A stretch of DNA of 64,000 bases, from the NCBI RefSeq assembly GCF_905220365.1, contig NC_061143.1, positions 9,052,001-9,116,000 on the forward strand, in the 5' to 3' direction. This DNA comes from Vanessa cardui (Eukaryota > Arthropoda > Insecta > Lepidoptera > Nymphalidae). Positions 48,976 through 62,169 of the stretch are shown here, one piece after another. Below the pieces are notes generated by a model that was not told where the DNA came from, did not search any database, and worked only from the letters and a program-made list of their open reading frames with translations. Numbering within the stretch: the first letter of the stretch is position 1; every line of letters begins with the position of its first letter. A program made the translations under genes and the position numbers.

Positions 48976-49675
48976 ATACCATGTAATGATGATGTAAATT
49001 GATGCTAGTTTTGTAATGATGCGTATTTTTTAAAAATTAAAACATAATACAGATAGCACTTATGTATAATATATGTTGTCTAAGATAACTTTCTGCATAA
49101 TAACTATATCCGAAGCAAGTTAAACATAAACGGTACAATTTTAAAAGATATGGTTACGTTATGGCGACGCAATCATTACGGTATAGGGGCTTGTAACAGC
49201 CTTATGTAATTATAATGGTAGGTGGTGCCTGTGCCTGTACTCGCAATTTTAGTGAGCTACCGACGGCCGGTATAAAAATATACTCAACGTATTACCGAGA
49301 AATATCTTCCAAGATTTTGCGGGATAGTTACGTTTATAGAACAACTTCTGGAAAAAACACAATTAATATATAAAAAACAGTTTGTGTGTGTACGCAATTC
49401 GCACGCGGAATTGAATCTTAGTAATTTAATGTTTCTATTCGTACCTTTATTGTGGGACGTTGTCGTTTAATTTACTTTCGAATCACAACGATTTTTTAGA
49501 AGTTTCACTTCGAAATTTCAATTTCAAAAACGTAAACATATAAGTGTAAGGTCACTATATAAAATTTCAAAATTCGAAGTTTCTATTTCTTTTTAGTGGA
49601 ACACTTCCGCTATTAATTTACATGCACTCGTTGTGTTTAGTTGGAGAGAGATTAATAGCTGTATGTATGTACTTA

Positions 49676-49800
49676 CCGACGGCTGCTATTGATAGTTTGT
49701 TGTATAGCCCATTTCAAACACACAACAACGAAAACGTTTGTCATGATTTGACGCGATGTCATTGGTCAAAAGCTTGAATAGGCTATGATAGTTTCTAAGA
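49676..49800 (-). promoter_or_regulatory. candidate - strand promoter and short first exon
   Basis: Read on the - strand, GACCAATGACATCGCG (CCAAT) leads into CAACGAAAAC-type sequence and a consensus donor CCGTCG|gtaagtac at about 49676. Only a short upstream ORF is present (MGYTTNYQ). There is no partner exon that I can identify. Weakly supported. Confidence 0.2.
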
Positions 49801-49971
49801 TAGGCTCTAAGTAGTTAAGTGGAACTTTTGTATAAAAGATATAATTATCAAAAACTTTACTTATATATACTTTACTATATAGCTGAGCTATTAGCAAATA
49901 AAATATTGAATAGAAAAATATTTCATAGAACACGTAAATCTTGGTTGACTCCTTCTTATAATAGATAATAA

Positions 49972-50252
49972 TACAACAAACAACAAGCTATGGCCTCTCC
50001 CTTTGAGGAAAAAGTTTGGAACATATTCCACCACGCTTACCCAATGCGGGTTGGTGGAATAGACATGAGGCAGAATTTCTATAAAATTATCCACATGCAG
50101 GTTTCCTCACGATGTTTTCTTTCGTCGCCGAGCACGAGATGAATTATGAAGACAAATTAAGGACATAAATATTCAGTGGCTTGCCTGGGTTTCAAACCCG
50201 GAATCATCGGTCAAGATGCACACGTTCTAACCACTGGAGCATCTCGGCTCTA
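49972..50252 (-). repeat. SINE family A, near full length, reverse
   Basis: Reversed tail (caacaagctatggcctctcc), body, and reversed head (ctaaccactggagcatctcg). Confidence 0.85.
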
Positions 50253-51220
50253 AGTCAATCATTCTGATAAAATTATAGAGAGAAGAGTTGTTAAGAAGCG
50301 TTAAATACTCTAGATATATAATAACTATATAATAAAATGTTAACTAAAGTAAATAAGCTGGAAGTAGATGCTACTTAGTAATAACAGCAAGAAACTCAGT
50401 AAATACTCTTTTTCTCAAATGATACTCATATTCAACTATATAAAGTTACAATTATTCATATAATATATATTATATGGATATAATCGAACGTGTTTTTTTT
50501 CGATTCCTTAAAATAAAACCCTCTGATAAGGAAAGATCTCAGATATATTTTAGTAAATTTTAATTCAACAATTTATAAGCGTTGTGTTTACTTTCAACCT
50601 TGGCAATTCTCTGCGTTGTGTATAATGATATTCATTACAATATGTAAGGTGATATTACAGTAGACTTATCACACAGATCATAGTGTACATATCATACAGT
50701 GAATATACGTACAAAAATATATCTATAATCTATTCATTACAGTAGTGATATTTGGAGTAATTTAATTATGGAACATATAGAAACTATTTTAATTGGAGTT
50801 GGGCTTTGTGCTCTGTGTCTCCCTTTGTAGGTACTACTTGTTATTCTATTTTATCACGAAACAGTAGTACTTTTGTGTTCCAATTTGGGTATGTCAGTGT
50901 AACTATAATAGTAAAATAAGCGAAGTGTCTAAATTTGAAAGATTAAAGATATATAGATGGTTAATATTTCTTACGGTGTCTCTAAACGATGTATCACTTA
51001 GCACTTTGATATATATTTAAAAGTTCGCACATGAAAAAAGTCCGTACAGAGAAAATAAATACCTTGTATTTATTCAAGGTGATCTAGACTAAATAAAAGA
51101 GACGTACAACTTATCGCTACATAGGTAGGTAGCGATCTCTTCCAGGCAACCAACGGTGTAGGTTAGTATAGCTCATATAGAATATGATGTGGGTGCTGTG
51201 ATAATAGATACTTATAAGTT

Positions 51221-51500
51221 TATTTTTTATGGAATAGGTTGGCGGACGAGTATATGAGCCACCTGATGGTATGGTCACCATCACCCATAGACAATGACAC
51301 TGTAAGAAATATTAACTATTCCTGGCATCGTCAATGCACCACCAACCTTGGGAACTAAGATGTCCCTTGTGCCTGTAGTTACACTGGCTCACTCACCCTT
51401 CAAACCGGAACACAATAATACTGGGTACTGTTGTTTAGCGGTAGAATATCAGATGAGTGGTACCTACCCAGGCGGGCCTGCCCAAAGCCCTATCACCAAG
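51221..51500 (-). repeat. repeat family B, full length, reverse
   Basis: It starts ttttttatggaataggttgg and ends gcccaaagccctatcaccaa. Confidence 0.85.
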
Positions 51501-52050
51501 TCAAACGTATGTATTTTTATATGTTTAAACATTTAATGTTATTAATTCTTATGTAAAGTAACATGAATATACAACTAAAATTAAAAAATAAATGTAAATA
51601 TAGAATTCACAAATTGTATATCAATAAATAAATTATATTATCAATACATATAAACAAGTATACCTAAGTAAGCCAAGCCCGCATACGAAGTTGCTATATA
51701 AAAAGGAATTTATTGAAAGTTAATAAAATAATAGCCGTAAAAAAGTTTCATACCGTATAATGCCTTCCAATCAATAATTGATTAAACATAGAAATTGACC
51801 TTTTGGCGAACAATTTCTATCAACGCATACAAACGAAACGCGTGACTCAACATATCAATTAATTCTCAGCACTAAAACAAGTACTTACTAAACCCATCAA
51901 TCTTATATAAAGGCACATAATTAAAGTTAATTGTTGGTTTTTTGTCAACATCGAAATGACACGTACATTTGTACGCATTCACACAACGTATGGCGTTGGA
52001 AAGAAGAGGACATGACAGTTTGGATTAATGCAACGCCAACTGAATTTTGT

Positions 52051-52400
52051 AATTCATCGTTTTGTATGATATAGGTTGGTGATGGTATTTGGTCGCCAAC
52101 GTCCAAAGTCAAAGGTGCTGTTCGAAATTCTTTATTTGCCAATGCGCCACCAAGATTGAGAACTGCGATGTTATGTCCCTTGAGCCTGTACCTAGAGTAC
52201 AGATGTGGAATTTGACGTAATTCATCATTTTGTATCATATAGGTTGGCGATGGTATTTGGTCGCCAACGTCCAAAGTCAATGGTGCTATCGAAATCCTTT
52301 ATTTGCCAATGCGCCACCAACATTGGGAACTAAGATGTTATGTCCTTGAGCCTGTACCTAGAGTACCTACTGCTGTTTTGGGATAGAATATCTGATAAGT
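52051..52400 (-). repeat. repeat family B fragment, tandemly duplicated, reverse
   Basis: Two adjacent units, about 52051-52218 and 52219-52378, share aattcatc, the ataggttgg-gatggtattt zone, aatgcgccaccaa and cctgtacctagagtac at a period of about 167 bp. The duplication is also visible as a repeated peptide in a reverse frame (51945-52280), which is not a gene. Confidence 0.75.
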
Positions 52401-52941
52401 GGTTAGTAGTCTTGGTTATGAATACATTAGGAGATTTAAAATTTCGAAATTCAAAAATAGAACCCCAATTTCTTGTAATTTGAAAGTGATTGTAACGAGT
52501 CCGATAGACAAAAAAGTTTTTAATATTATGTTGTGGAATAGATAAAAATAAATAATTTATGTATTTATAGTTGTTTTATGACGGTTTTATTCAAATTTTT
52601 ATGGTTTTCTCGATATCGTTTCGTACCAGATGTTTTAATTTCGCGCGTTTATTTGTCTTTGATAAAAGTCCGTTAGTGTATCATATTTGTGAATATTTAA
52701 GAAAGTATTTTGTTTATAACTTAATTTTTATAGGTTTTGAATATTAATGTTTTTTTTTAGATGATTTCCCTTATGGTATTAGATTTCGCGATGTCTCTTT
52801 TGAACGGGTTCTGACATATTAAGGTATTCACAGCGCGAATGTATGTATCTCCTCGTAGTTTTAAACAAAGCCTTTCTTCGGCTGCATATAGATCGTCTGA
52901 GCTATGCAACGGCTTTTAAATTAAGAGTAAGGATTATTTTT

Positions 52942-53225
52942 TACTTGGTGGTAGGGCTTTGTGCTAGCCCACCAGGTACCACCCACTCATCAGTTATTCT
53001 ACCGCCAAATAACAGTACTCAGTATTGTTGTGTTCCGGTTTGAAGGGCCAGTGAGTCAGTGTAACTACGGGCACAAGGGACATAACATCTTAGTTCCCAA
53101 GGTTGGTGGCGATGTAAGGAATAGTTAATATTTCTTACAGCGTCATTGTCTATGGGTGATGGTGACCACTTACCATCAGATGGCCCATATGCTCGTCCGC
53201 CAACCTATAACATACAAAAAAAAAT
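52942..53225 (+). repeat. repeat family B, full length
   Basis: It runs from acttggtggtagggctttgt to gccaacctataacatacaaa and an A run. Confidence 0.85.
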
Positions 53226-53399
53226 TATCACACAAGCATAGTATCGTGCAAAAAAGCTGAGAATTTCTTCTTTCCGAGGTGGAAATAAAAAAGAGTTTTT
53301 CTTTCAATGTCTGTTTTCTTCTAAAGGAAGGAAGAATGAGAGGAAATTGTATTGTACTCGTGTCAATCGGTTCAGGTAACTAGTAGAAATATTTACTTA

Positions 53400-53616
53400 C
53401 TAGTAGTTACCCGCGGCTTGGCTCGAGTTGGTTGTCATGTATTAGGTAAAAAAGTAGCCTATGACATAGCATATGAAACTTAAACTTCAAGATTCCTGAA
53501 GTTCAAATTTGCTGCATGCCAAATTTCATCAACTTCAGTTCAGCTGTTTGGTCCTGAAAGACCTACAGACAGACAAACAGAGTTACTTTCACATTTATAA
53601 TATTAGTATAGATTAG
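53400..53616 (+). repeat. repeat family C
   Basis: The head actagtagttacccgcggct and the tail actttcacatttataatatt are both intact. Confidence 0.65.
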
Positions 53617-54050
53617 ATTATATAATTTTATTATTCAACATTAAATTGAATGCTTGTCCCAACTTAATGTTAATCCACAATTTTCCAACGACAACATTAT
53701 TTTAAAAACGTAATAAAAAAATGTCACCTCTATTAAAATGGCAAAACACTTATAAGTGAAAACCATAAATAACATACGTCAAACGTATATAACAGTGTAT
53801 AAATTATACAAATTCACCAATAAAAGTCTGGTTTTTTATAAACGGTATAATTTATAACTTTTTTATTAATATTTAACAACAAAAGACTATATAGTTATAC
53901 ATACCAAATTAAAAATAAAAATAAATAAAAAGAACAGATTAATTTTGTGGTCAGCTTTAGTGCGATCTTAGCGAGGTCTTCCCAGATACTCATCAAATTC
54001 TCTACAAATATTTGGGTCTTGGTATTGTTTTGATCCAGTTTGAAGTGTTA

Positions 54051-54265
54051 AAAATCAAAATATACTTTATTCAAGTAAGCTTACACAAGCAATTTTGAAT
54101 CGTTGTTTAACAACTACGTACGTATATTAAGTGAAGCTACCACCGGGTCGGCAAGTACATTCTAACTAAAAGAACCGGCAAGAAACTTAGTTGCTATTCT
54201 TTTTCAACATTTAAAAATAGTCATGTTAGTTAAACATAATTATATATGTATGTAATGTTTTTAAT
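54051..54265 (+). repeat. repeat family D
   Basis: tactttattcaagtaagctt, gaagctaccaccgggtcggc and aaagaaccggcaagaaact identify it. Confidence 0.7.
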
Positions 54266-55694
54266 TAATTTTTTGAAAAAAGAAATGTACGTAAAGAAAA
54301 TTTGTAGCTTTTATAGCACTGTTTAGATATGACGTGTTATAAGCGAAGGTAATTTTGTAGATTATTACTAATATTTATAATAAGGTATTATGTATTAAAA
54401 TTACTGGCAAGCAATACGCACACATTACATAAACATAACATATATTTCAGTATGTTTATATTTCGAACGTTAAACATGGAAAACAAAACAATAGAGAAAG
54501 TGAAGGAATGAAATGACGGCTAGTGTAAATATTTTAGGTCAATATACTTTTAATATAGTTTTGAAATTGTTCATAGATGGTCATATTTTTAGTGTTTGTT
54601 ATATGGTATACGTATTGAGGCTTTTTTATATGAGTAAAAGAAAGATATGTACGAAAAAGTTTCGCCCGAGAGGGTGATATTTGGGTAATAAATATTTTTT
54701 TATAATTCATTTTAAAAAAATGCCTATATCTAACTCAAGCCCTATCTATACCAAATTTCATCATTGGTTTATTGGGTTAAGTGCAAAGAGGAAACTAATT
54801 CACTGTAGCTTTTATGATAAATTTGGCCATCCATATATATTATATATTAAAGTTTAATAATAAGCAGACGATACATAGCTCAGGTCACTTTTGCGATTGC
54901 TTGTAAATGCTATTAGGGGTCGTGCAACGACTTAAAATTTTATTATTTAAGTTGTATTTTTTATCATTATAAATTTTTTGGATAGATTTCAAATACCATA
55001 CATACTTTCTTTATCTAGCTGAATGATCAACTAATTATTATTATTTATAATCTGTCATCTATCCTGATATTACTCTCTCTGTGACAAGCATCTCTGGATT
55101 GTAATGTTCTTAATTTGTCTTTAAAACTCTGTGATATATGTAGCGGAATAAACTATCAAGAATTTTTTGGTTAATAGTTAAGCTATATATGAAACCTTCA
55201 TGTGTCGGACGTCGACACGTGTATCCATCTTATGTATGTGACGTGGGCGAAAAAAGCTTCGTATATATATGAATAGGCCTTCTTCCATCTTCCGATATTT
55301 ACAGTTGTAACTTACATTTTCAATACTATATCCGACTATTAATATCTATGTGTACAAAAAATATGTCTAATCAATCATGTGCGTTTGAGAAATATTTTTT
55401 TTCAATCCATCATTATTAGCCATTGTTGTTGAGAACAATGTGTAACGACTTGTTTTTTTGATGGATTTCTATAATACTTATGTGGAGGTAGAAGCTTTAT
55501 ATTGGCCGTAAAAATATGTGATTATATCATTTTTTTATAGTGATAGAAACAAGTGCAAGATTACATGACAATAAACGGTTTCAATAAAATAATATGTATA
55601 TTGAAACTTTGCTTCTAAGCCTCCGGACTGTTTCAAATAACAAAATAAGTTTATTATTGTATATTGTAAATTGACATTATAGAAAAGAAAAAAA

Positions 55695-56145
55695 AATAGA
55701 TCTCGCTGAGTTTCTTTCGAGAGTCGAGATAGCCCAGTGGTTAGAACGCGTGCATCTTAACCGATAATTGCCGGTTCAACCCAGGCAAGCACCGCTGTTT
55801 CATGTGCTTAATTTGTCTTTATAATTTATCTCGTGCTCAGTGGTGAAGGAAAACATCGTGAGGAAACCTGCATGTGACAAATTTCATAGAAATTCTGCCA
55901 CATGCGTATTCCACCAACCCGCATTGGAACAGCGTGGTGGAATATGTTCCAAACCTTCTCCTCAAAGGGAGGGGAGGCCTTTAGCCCAGCAGTGGGAATT
56001 TACAGGCTGTTGTTGAGTTTCTTTCGCCGGTTCTTCTCAGGTCTGAGGTATTATATACCGAACCGGTGGTAGATTTTCGACAAACAATAAGAAAGTGTAA
56101 ACACTTCCATTTTGAATAAAGGTTTTTGATTTTGACTCTAATTTG
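55695..56145 (-). repeat. repeat family D, reverse, split by a SINE insertion
   Basis: The reverse family D segments (tctcgctgagtttctttcg and ccggttcttctcaggtctga...accggtggtagatt) are separated by the SINE at 55720-56014. The duplicated 12-mer lets the original sequence be read across the insertion. Confidence 0.75.
55720..56014 (+). repeat. SINE family A, full length, nested, 12-bp target duplication
   Basis: GAGTTTCTTTCG flanks the element at 55708-55719 and 56015-56026. The head, body and GGCTGTTGTT tail are intact. It has inserted into a family D repeat, so it is the younger of the two. Confidence 0.92.
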
Positions 56146-56988
56146 AACTAATTTCATTGCCCTCATTGAATTTGATCGAGTTGGTTTAATAAGATGTATC
56201 ATAAAACAATATATACAAAAACAAATTAAAAAAACAGTGATGAAGTATTCTATTTTCAAATAAAAAATATTAAAATAATTGATTTATTACAATATCATAA
56301 TAAAGAAACGTACAGATTTATCGATTTTACTCTCCACATAATCGTTGATGGCATTAATGTTATTCGATTAATCATTCGAAAGTAATGTTACGATTGAATC
56401 GAAACCAGTTCGGTGGAGGCTTTGTGTTGAAGATCCTTTGATCCCATAAGGCTTGAGATACTATATTTAGCACGAACATTTCTTAGTATCATTGAATTTT
56501 ATTATAATTTATTTTTATACTAGACAAGTTACGTCTAAACTAATGTATTGCTGTCCTTTTTAACTCAACATGTGAAAAAGATATATGTATATATATCCTG
56601 TCAAATTAGCTTAATTTAAACATTGTGGCTATAGATCATATCAATGTTTATATTTAAAATAAGGTATTAATTTTGCGGTTAACTTTTAATTATAAATCCT
56701 TTGAAAAATTTATCGACTTGTCTTAATAATCATGTTTCCGTTTGCAGTTGAATGGACTGAAATTGATGTTATAGTAGTAAAAAAAATTATATACCGCCTT
56801 CTTTGTGTCATTAGTGGCGTATTCATTTTTCACCCAGCAAATTAATTTAACAGAGAAAGGGTTCTAAAAGTCTTGATACGATTCCACACTAATAAATAAT
56901 AATGTCCACAGAAGCTCCTTTTTGCACTTTATGATAATTATTGTGTAAATGAAGTACATTTGTAGTATTTCATGTAGGTGATAGATAC

Positions 56989-57171
56989 TTGGTATTACTG
57001 TGTTCCGGTTTGAAGGGTGATTGAGCCAGTGTTGCACTTGCAATGGACATGACATCTTAGTTCCAAAGGTTGGTGGCGCACTAAGTCAGGAATGGTTAAT
57101 ATTTCTTACAGCGCCAATGTTTATTGATGGTGGCTGACTATCCAGTCTATTTGACTGTCCGCCTACGTTTT
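56989..57171 (+). repeat. repeat family B, 5'-truncated
   Basis: It begins at ttggtattactgtgttccgg and ends at ctgtccgcctacgttttaaa. Confidence 0.7.
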
Positions 57172-57682
57172 AAAAATAATTAAAATATGATTAATGTTTC
57201 AAATATTGGTAACAGTAATTCACTTTGTTTGAACGTAAACAACTCCAAACCATGATCCAAAAGGAATAGTGCTGCATACGTTTTTAATCCTTATCAGAAG
57301 TGACCTCGGTTATATCGTATTTGAAAATACGTTATTCTTATATTTAGCGATTATTCTACCGTTTAATATCAAGAATTATATTGCGTTCTGATTTGAAAAG
57401 TAAGTTAAACAGTGTTATAACATGCATGCGAGACGTAGCATATCAGTTTCAATGACTAAAGCTATTGTCGCAAAATTATTTTACATAACATTATATAAAA
57501 AGCCGTATGCAGTAGAAAGAGACGGTGATAAAGAGAAAGAGAGAAAAAATCACCCTGAGATATGAGATGACGCTTTTTCCTTACGTGATTATTTGACATT
57601 TAATGTTTGCCGCGTAAAAGAACACCGTTCTTTTTTTTTACATCGATCTCAAATCTCGTCAGCCTAATGCTGTATTTATAAG

Positions 57683-57850
57683 TCCAAATCAAAATTTGCT
57701 TTATTCAAGTTACTTTTACAAGCACTTTTGAATTGTCGTTTTACTAACCATATTAAGTGAATCTACCACCGGTTCGGAATGCAGATTCTACCGAAAAAAA
57801 ACCGACAAGAAACTCAGTGGTTACTCTTTTTCAACATTAAAATATGTACA
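57683..57850 (+). repeat. repeat family D
   Basis: gctttattcaagttactttt, ctaccaccggttcggaatgc and gacaagaaactcagtggtta match the other copies. Confidence 0.7.
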
Positions 57851-59143
57851 AGGTTATATTGACCTTTTGACACCTTGCCTCGAAATCAACAAATATTAGC
57901 TCAACACTTTTTTTTATCATTAATCTGATTGTATTTATTAATATGCCTTTATCAATGTATATTTTAAAAAATATATGAATTTATGAATCGGAAAAGTTGA
58001 ATATATGCGGAATTTTATTATAGAATGAGTAAATAACGAAACATAAAACGAACCCATAAAGAGTACGGCTTAGAGGACAATGTTTTACATAAATCTATTA
58101 CTTCCCACATCTCTCTATTACCATAATGTTTCTCTTACTTAATTTATACGGTCATTTAGAGACACAATCGTTATGTTAACTGTCTGTGTGTACATATATT
58201 ATTTATCCAATAAAATAAAATTAGTATAGAATCGTTATTTTATGGATAGTGTTGCCAGTTTTTTTAGAGGTTTTTTTTTTGTGACTCACTAAACTTTTTG
58301 GTAGTAAAAATACTAAGGGAGTAATTAAAACGGAGACCTATCATTAACAATTAACCATTATAAATATCTGAGGTTTTATAGATGTATTTAATAATTAATA
58401 CATGTCAAAAATTGCGAATTGAATGGTATAAAATTTGTAACTTATTTACATTATGATAAATATAAGATTACTGCCATCACTTTCATAATTGTGAAATTAA
58501 AAAATATTATTAATTTATTAATCTTGCTTAATTAAGGGATTTTTGTATGACGAATTTGATGACACCATTTCTAAAGATTATTTTCAATTTAAAATCTAAT
58601 ACAAGCTACTGTATTATTACATTAATAATAACAGTAAAGTATTAAAGTAGGTATGAACTTTAAACGTTAGCAAAGGTCAAGTGTAAGTTCGTTTAACTCT
58701 CGGCCATATAGTGCGCTGTTTTGACGCTTCAATACAAATTTACACGAAACTTCCTTCAAAACCTGCCAAACAAAACTGAACTTTATAACTAAAGCCATAA
58801 CGTACATTAAAATATAACATGTTTTATATCACGCAAACACAACATTGTCGCAAATATAACACGATTATTACAATTCATTTAGCGATTATAGCTTATATTT
58901 ATATAGAGATAAGGTTTATTTAATAGTTTATAAAAGTTTGTGATTTAAGCTGAGTAAAGATATTAATTACATTACTCCTAGCGGTGAAAGATAGTGACCA
59001 TAAATCTCTTAAAAACATTTTAGTTGACATTACGACTACCGGAAAACGTTTTGCTAAGATTAATTTATGCATAATCTAAAACTGTTACAAGCTATGATGT
59101 TCGTAGTGGATTCCGTATATAATTTATATGCCGAAAAAGTATG

Positions 59144-59420
59144 TTTTTTTATGGAATAGGTTGGCGGACGAGCATATGGGCCACCTGATGGTAAGTGGTC
59201 ACCATCACCCATAGACAATGACGCTGTAAGAAATATTAACTATTCCTTACAACGTCAATGTGCCTAAGATGTTATGTCCCTTGTGTCTGTATTTACACTG
59301 GGTCACTCATCCTTCAAACCGGAACACAACAATACTGAGTACTGTTATTTGGCGGTAGAATAACTCATGAGTGGGTGGTACCTACCCAGACGGGCTTGCA
59401 CAAAGCCCTACCACCAAGTA
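59144..59420 (-). repeat. repeat family B, full length, reverse
   Basis: It starts ttttttatggaataggttgg and ends acaaagccctaccaccaagt, with a small deletion near 59265. Confidence 0.85.
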
Positions 59421-59560
59421 AGAAGTTAAACTTTTTCGGTGTAAAATAATAGTAATCTATTTATAAATAACAAGATAACAATTATTACTACATATGTTAA
59501 ATACCGATTTCTAAAAAAAGGAGTTCCTCAGTTTGACATGTATGTATGTATGTAACATTG

Positions 59561-59635
59561 AGCTGAGATGGCACAGTGGTTAGAACGCGTGCATCTTAAC
59601 AGATGATTGCGGGTTGAAACACAGACAAGCACCAC

Positions 59636-59731
<96 letters not shown>

Positions 59732-59955
59732 CTTAATTTGTGTTTATAATTCACCTCGTGGTCGGCGGTGAAGGAAAAAAAACATCGTGAGGAAACCTGC
59801 ATGTGTCTAATTTCATCAAAATTCTGCCACATGTGCATTCCACCAAGCCGAATTGGAACAGCGTGTTGGAATATGTTCCAAACCCTCTCCTTAATGGAAG
59901 AGGAGGCCTTATCTCAGAAGTGGGAAATGTACAGGCTGTTACTTTACTTTGCTGT
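59561..59955 (+). repeat. SINE family A with internal (TA)n expansion
   Basis: It has an intact head, then a TA tract of about 96 bp (59633-59728), then a normal body and a GGCTGTTACTTTACTTT tail. TATGTAACATTG (59549-59560) and TATGTAAAATTG (59956-59967) flank it with one mismatch. Confidence 0.88.
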
Positions 59956-60285
59956 TATGTAAAATTGTTGGAATTGAATTATATATGAGTATTATATATC
60001 CATTTAGGCGTGCATGTTCATGCATGTTTCTTCGAGCGTCTTGTCTTAATGGGCGACTAAGTTAGCAACATCGCCATGTAGTATATATTCTACATTCGTG
60101 TTACTCTGCACGAGCGAATCATAAAAAAAACACGTTTATAATTTCTTCATCACGCCCTAAAAGTATTATTGCTTGAAATATATTTCATTGTTTTCTTACT
60201 CACAAATATTTATCATGTATCCAAGTAGGATGAATTACTTGTAAAAGTAAATAACTTCCTCAGCTTTGAATCTGCATCAACATTT

Positions 60286-60565
60286 AACTTGGTGGTAGGG
60301 CTTTGTGCAAGCTCGCCTGGGTAGGTACCACCCACTCATCAGATATTCTAATAAATAACATTACGGAGTATTGTTGTGTTCCGGTTTGAAGGGTGAGTGA
60401 GCCAGTGTAACTACAGGCACAAGAGACGTAAGATCTTAGTTCCCAAGGTTGATAGCGCATTGACGATGTAAGGAATAGTTAATATTTCTTCATTGTCTAT
60501 GGGTGATGGTGACCACTTACCATCAGGTGGTTTATGAAATAGGTTGGCGGACGAGCATATGCTCG
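60286..60565 (+). repeat. repeat family B with inverted 3' tail
   Basis: It is normal up to accatcaggtgg (60530); the terminal 30 bp then read in reverse complement (tttatgaaataggttggcgg, then acgagcatatg). Confidence 0.85.
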
Positions 60566-61309
60566 TATAAAAATATTTAATCTCGGGTTGTGTTCTAACC
60601 ACTCAGGTAAGTCAAAACAGTTTCCGTAATCATAACTCGATTAAATAAATTAAATTAAATAGGAACATTTTTGTTAAAAACAATTGTACTAATTTTTACT
60701 TTAAATGAACAATCTTTCATATTCTTAGATATTTTATTATTTGTATTAATTAATCTTGAGGACAAAATAATTATAAAAAAAATTAAAATAAGGTCTCCAC
60801 TAATTTTATGCAGATCTTATTCTCCAGTAAAACTGACCCAGAATACTATTGATTGTACTCAATTCCAAAATTAAATCAATTAGATATTCCATAAACACTT
60901 GTTATCCTTTTCGACCACACACGTGTAAAAGAGATAGCAATATCTTATGTCCTATCAAATTATTTAATTTAGAGATTGTGTAAGTACAACCAAATCGGCA
61001 CTCCAAGCTTTTAATTATTGTGTAGCAGAAAAGTATTTCGCATTTAAGAAAGTAAACTTTATTGCTTTGTATTTATGGTTGGAATTGGAAATTAAGAACG
61101 TTACATAAAATACTATTATTTTTACGTAAATTTACGCAAGCAATTAACGGTAACAGCAAAGCAACGATATATGTTATTTGGATAAAGTTCTATCAAACAC
61201 AATAAGTACTTGCCATCGGTTGGATTAGAAATCCAGGTTTGATTCTGTTTCTCATTAAATGACCGAGGGTAAGGAACAAAGGATACCGGCGTCTGAGTGA
61301 GCACCATCC

Positions 61310-61870
61310 ACACACCAGTTTATTTACAAAACAGCAGTAAGTACTTGTACTGTACTTGTATTATAGTGTTCCGGGTATCAAACCGGGAATACTGTAATAG
61401 GTTATTAAGGACTGAACATCTTGGAACACTGTAATGGCTGCATATATAGTTACACACACACACAAGTAAAATACATTTTTTGAACACTTTCATAGGTGAC
61501 AGAGTCAGAGTAAGAACACACACGAGTAAAGTAACATCGTGGAATACTGTAATGCATATGTGAGCCTATGTTGTTACACACACATAAGTAAAATAAATTA
61601 TTAATAACACACACAAGTAAAGTACCTAACATGTCGAATACTGAAATGGATGCGTGAACTTTGTAGTTACACATAAGTAAAAAGCATTTTTGAATACTTT
61701 AATAGGTGTGGGTGTCAGTGTAAGAACACACACACGTAAAGTAACATCATGGAATACTGTCATGCATATGTGAGTCTATGAAGTTACCCACACATGTAAA
61801 ATAACATATTGGAACACTGTAATAGATGACGGATCCAGTGTAATTACACACACACACACAAGTAAAATTT
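61310..61870. repeat. minisatellite, ~60-bp units with a ~211-bp higher-order period
   Basis: Seven or so units of the form AAGTAAAAT...GAACACTTT-AATAGGTG...GTGTAA-TTACACACACAC run from about 61386. Units starting at 61464 and 61675 are nearly identical over about 130 bp. The 5' flank (acagcagtaagtacttgtac, tgttccgggtatcaaaccgg) resembles the middle of family B. Confidence 0.75.
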
Positions 61871-62169
61871 TATTGGCGTACCGAATCTGAAATTAAAAAA
61901 AAATAGATATTCATTTGACAGTGACATAAAACACTAACAAGGTATGTATGAAAATAAATCTCGGATTCGAAATTTGAATAAGAAATCGGAAATTTTAGCT
62001 GTACACACTTATGTTCGGATAAACTGATAATTTGATTCAAACGAGCTTATATGATTAGGGCGCCTGAAGATAAACAGTGAATCTCCAATGAATAGTTTTC
62101 GATCTAGTTATCTCCTTAACGCGTTCCATACGTTACACACTGAACGTATCATTTATAACTATATGATAT

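Noticed and set aside
51945..52280. 111-codon - strand frame with a repeated peptide
   Set aside because: The repetition comes from the tandem duplication of a family B fragment, not from a protein.
59635..59838. 67-codon - strand frame of alternating Tyr and Ile
   Set aside because: Translation of the (TA)n tract inside a SINE.
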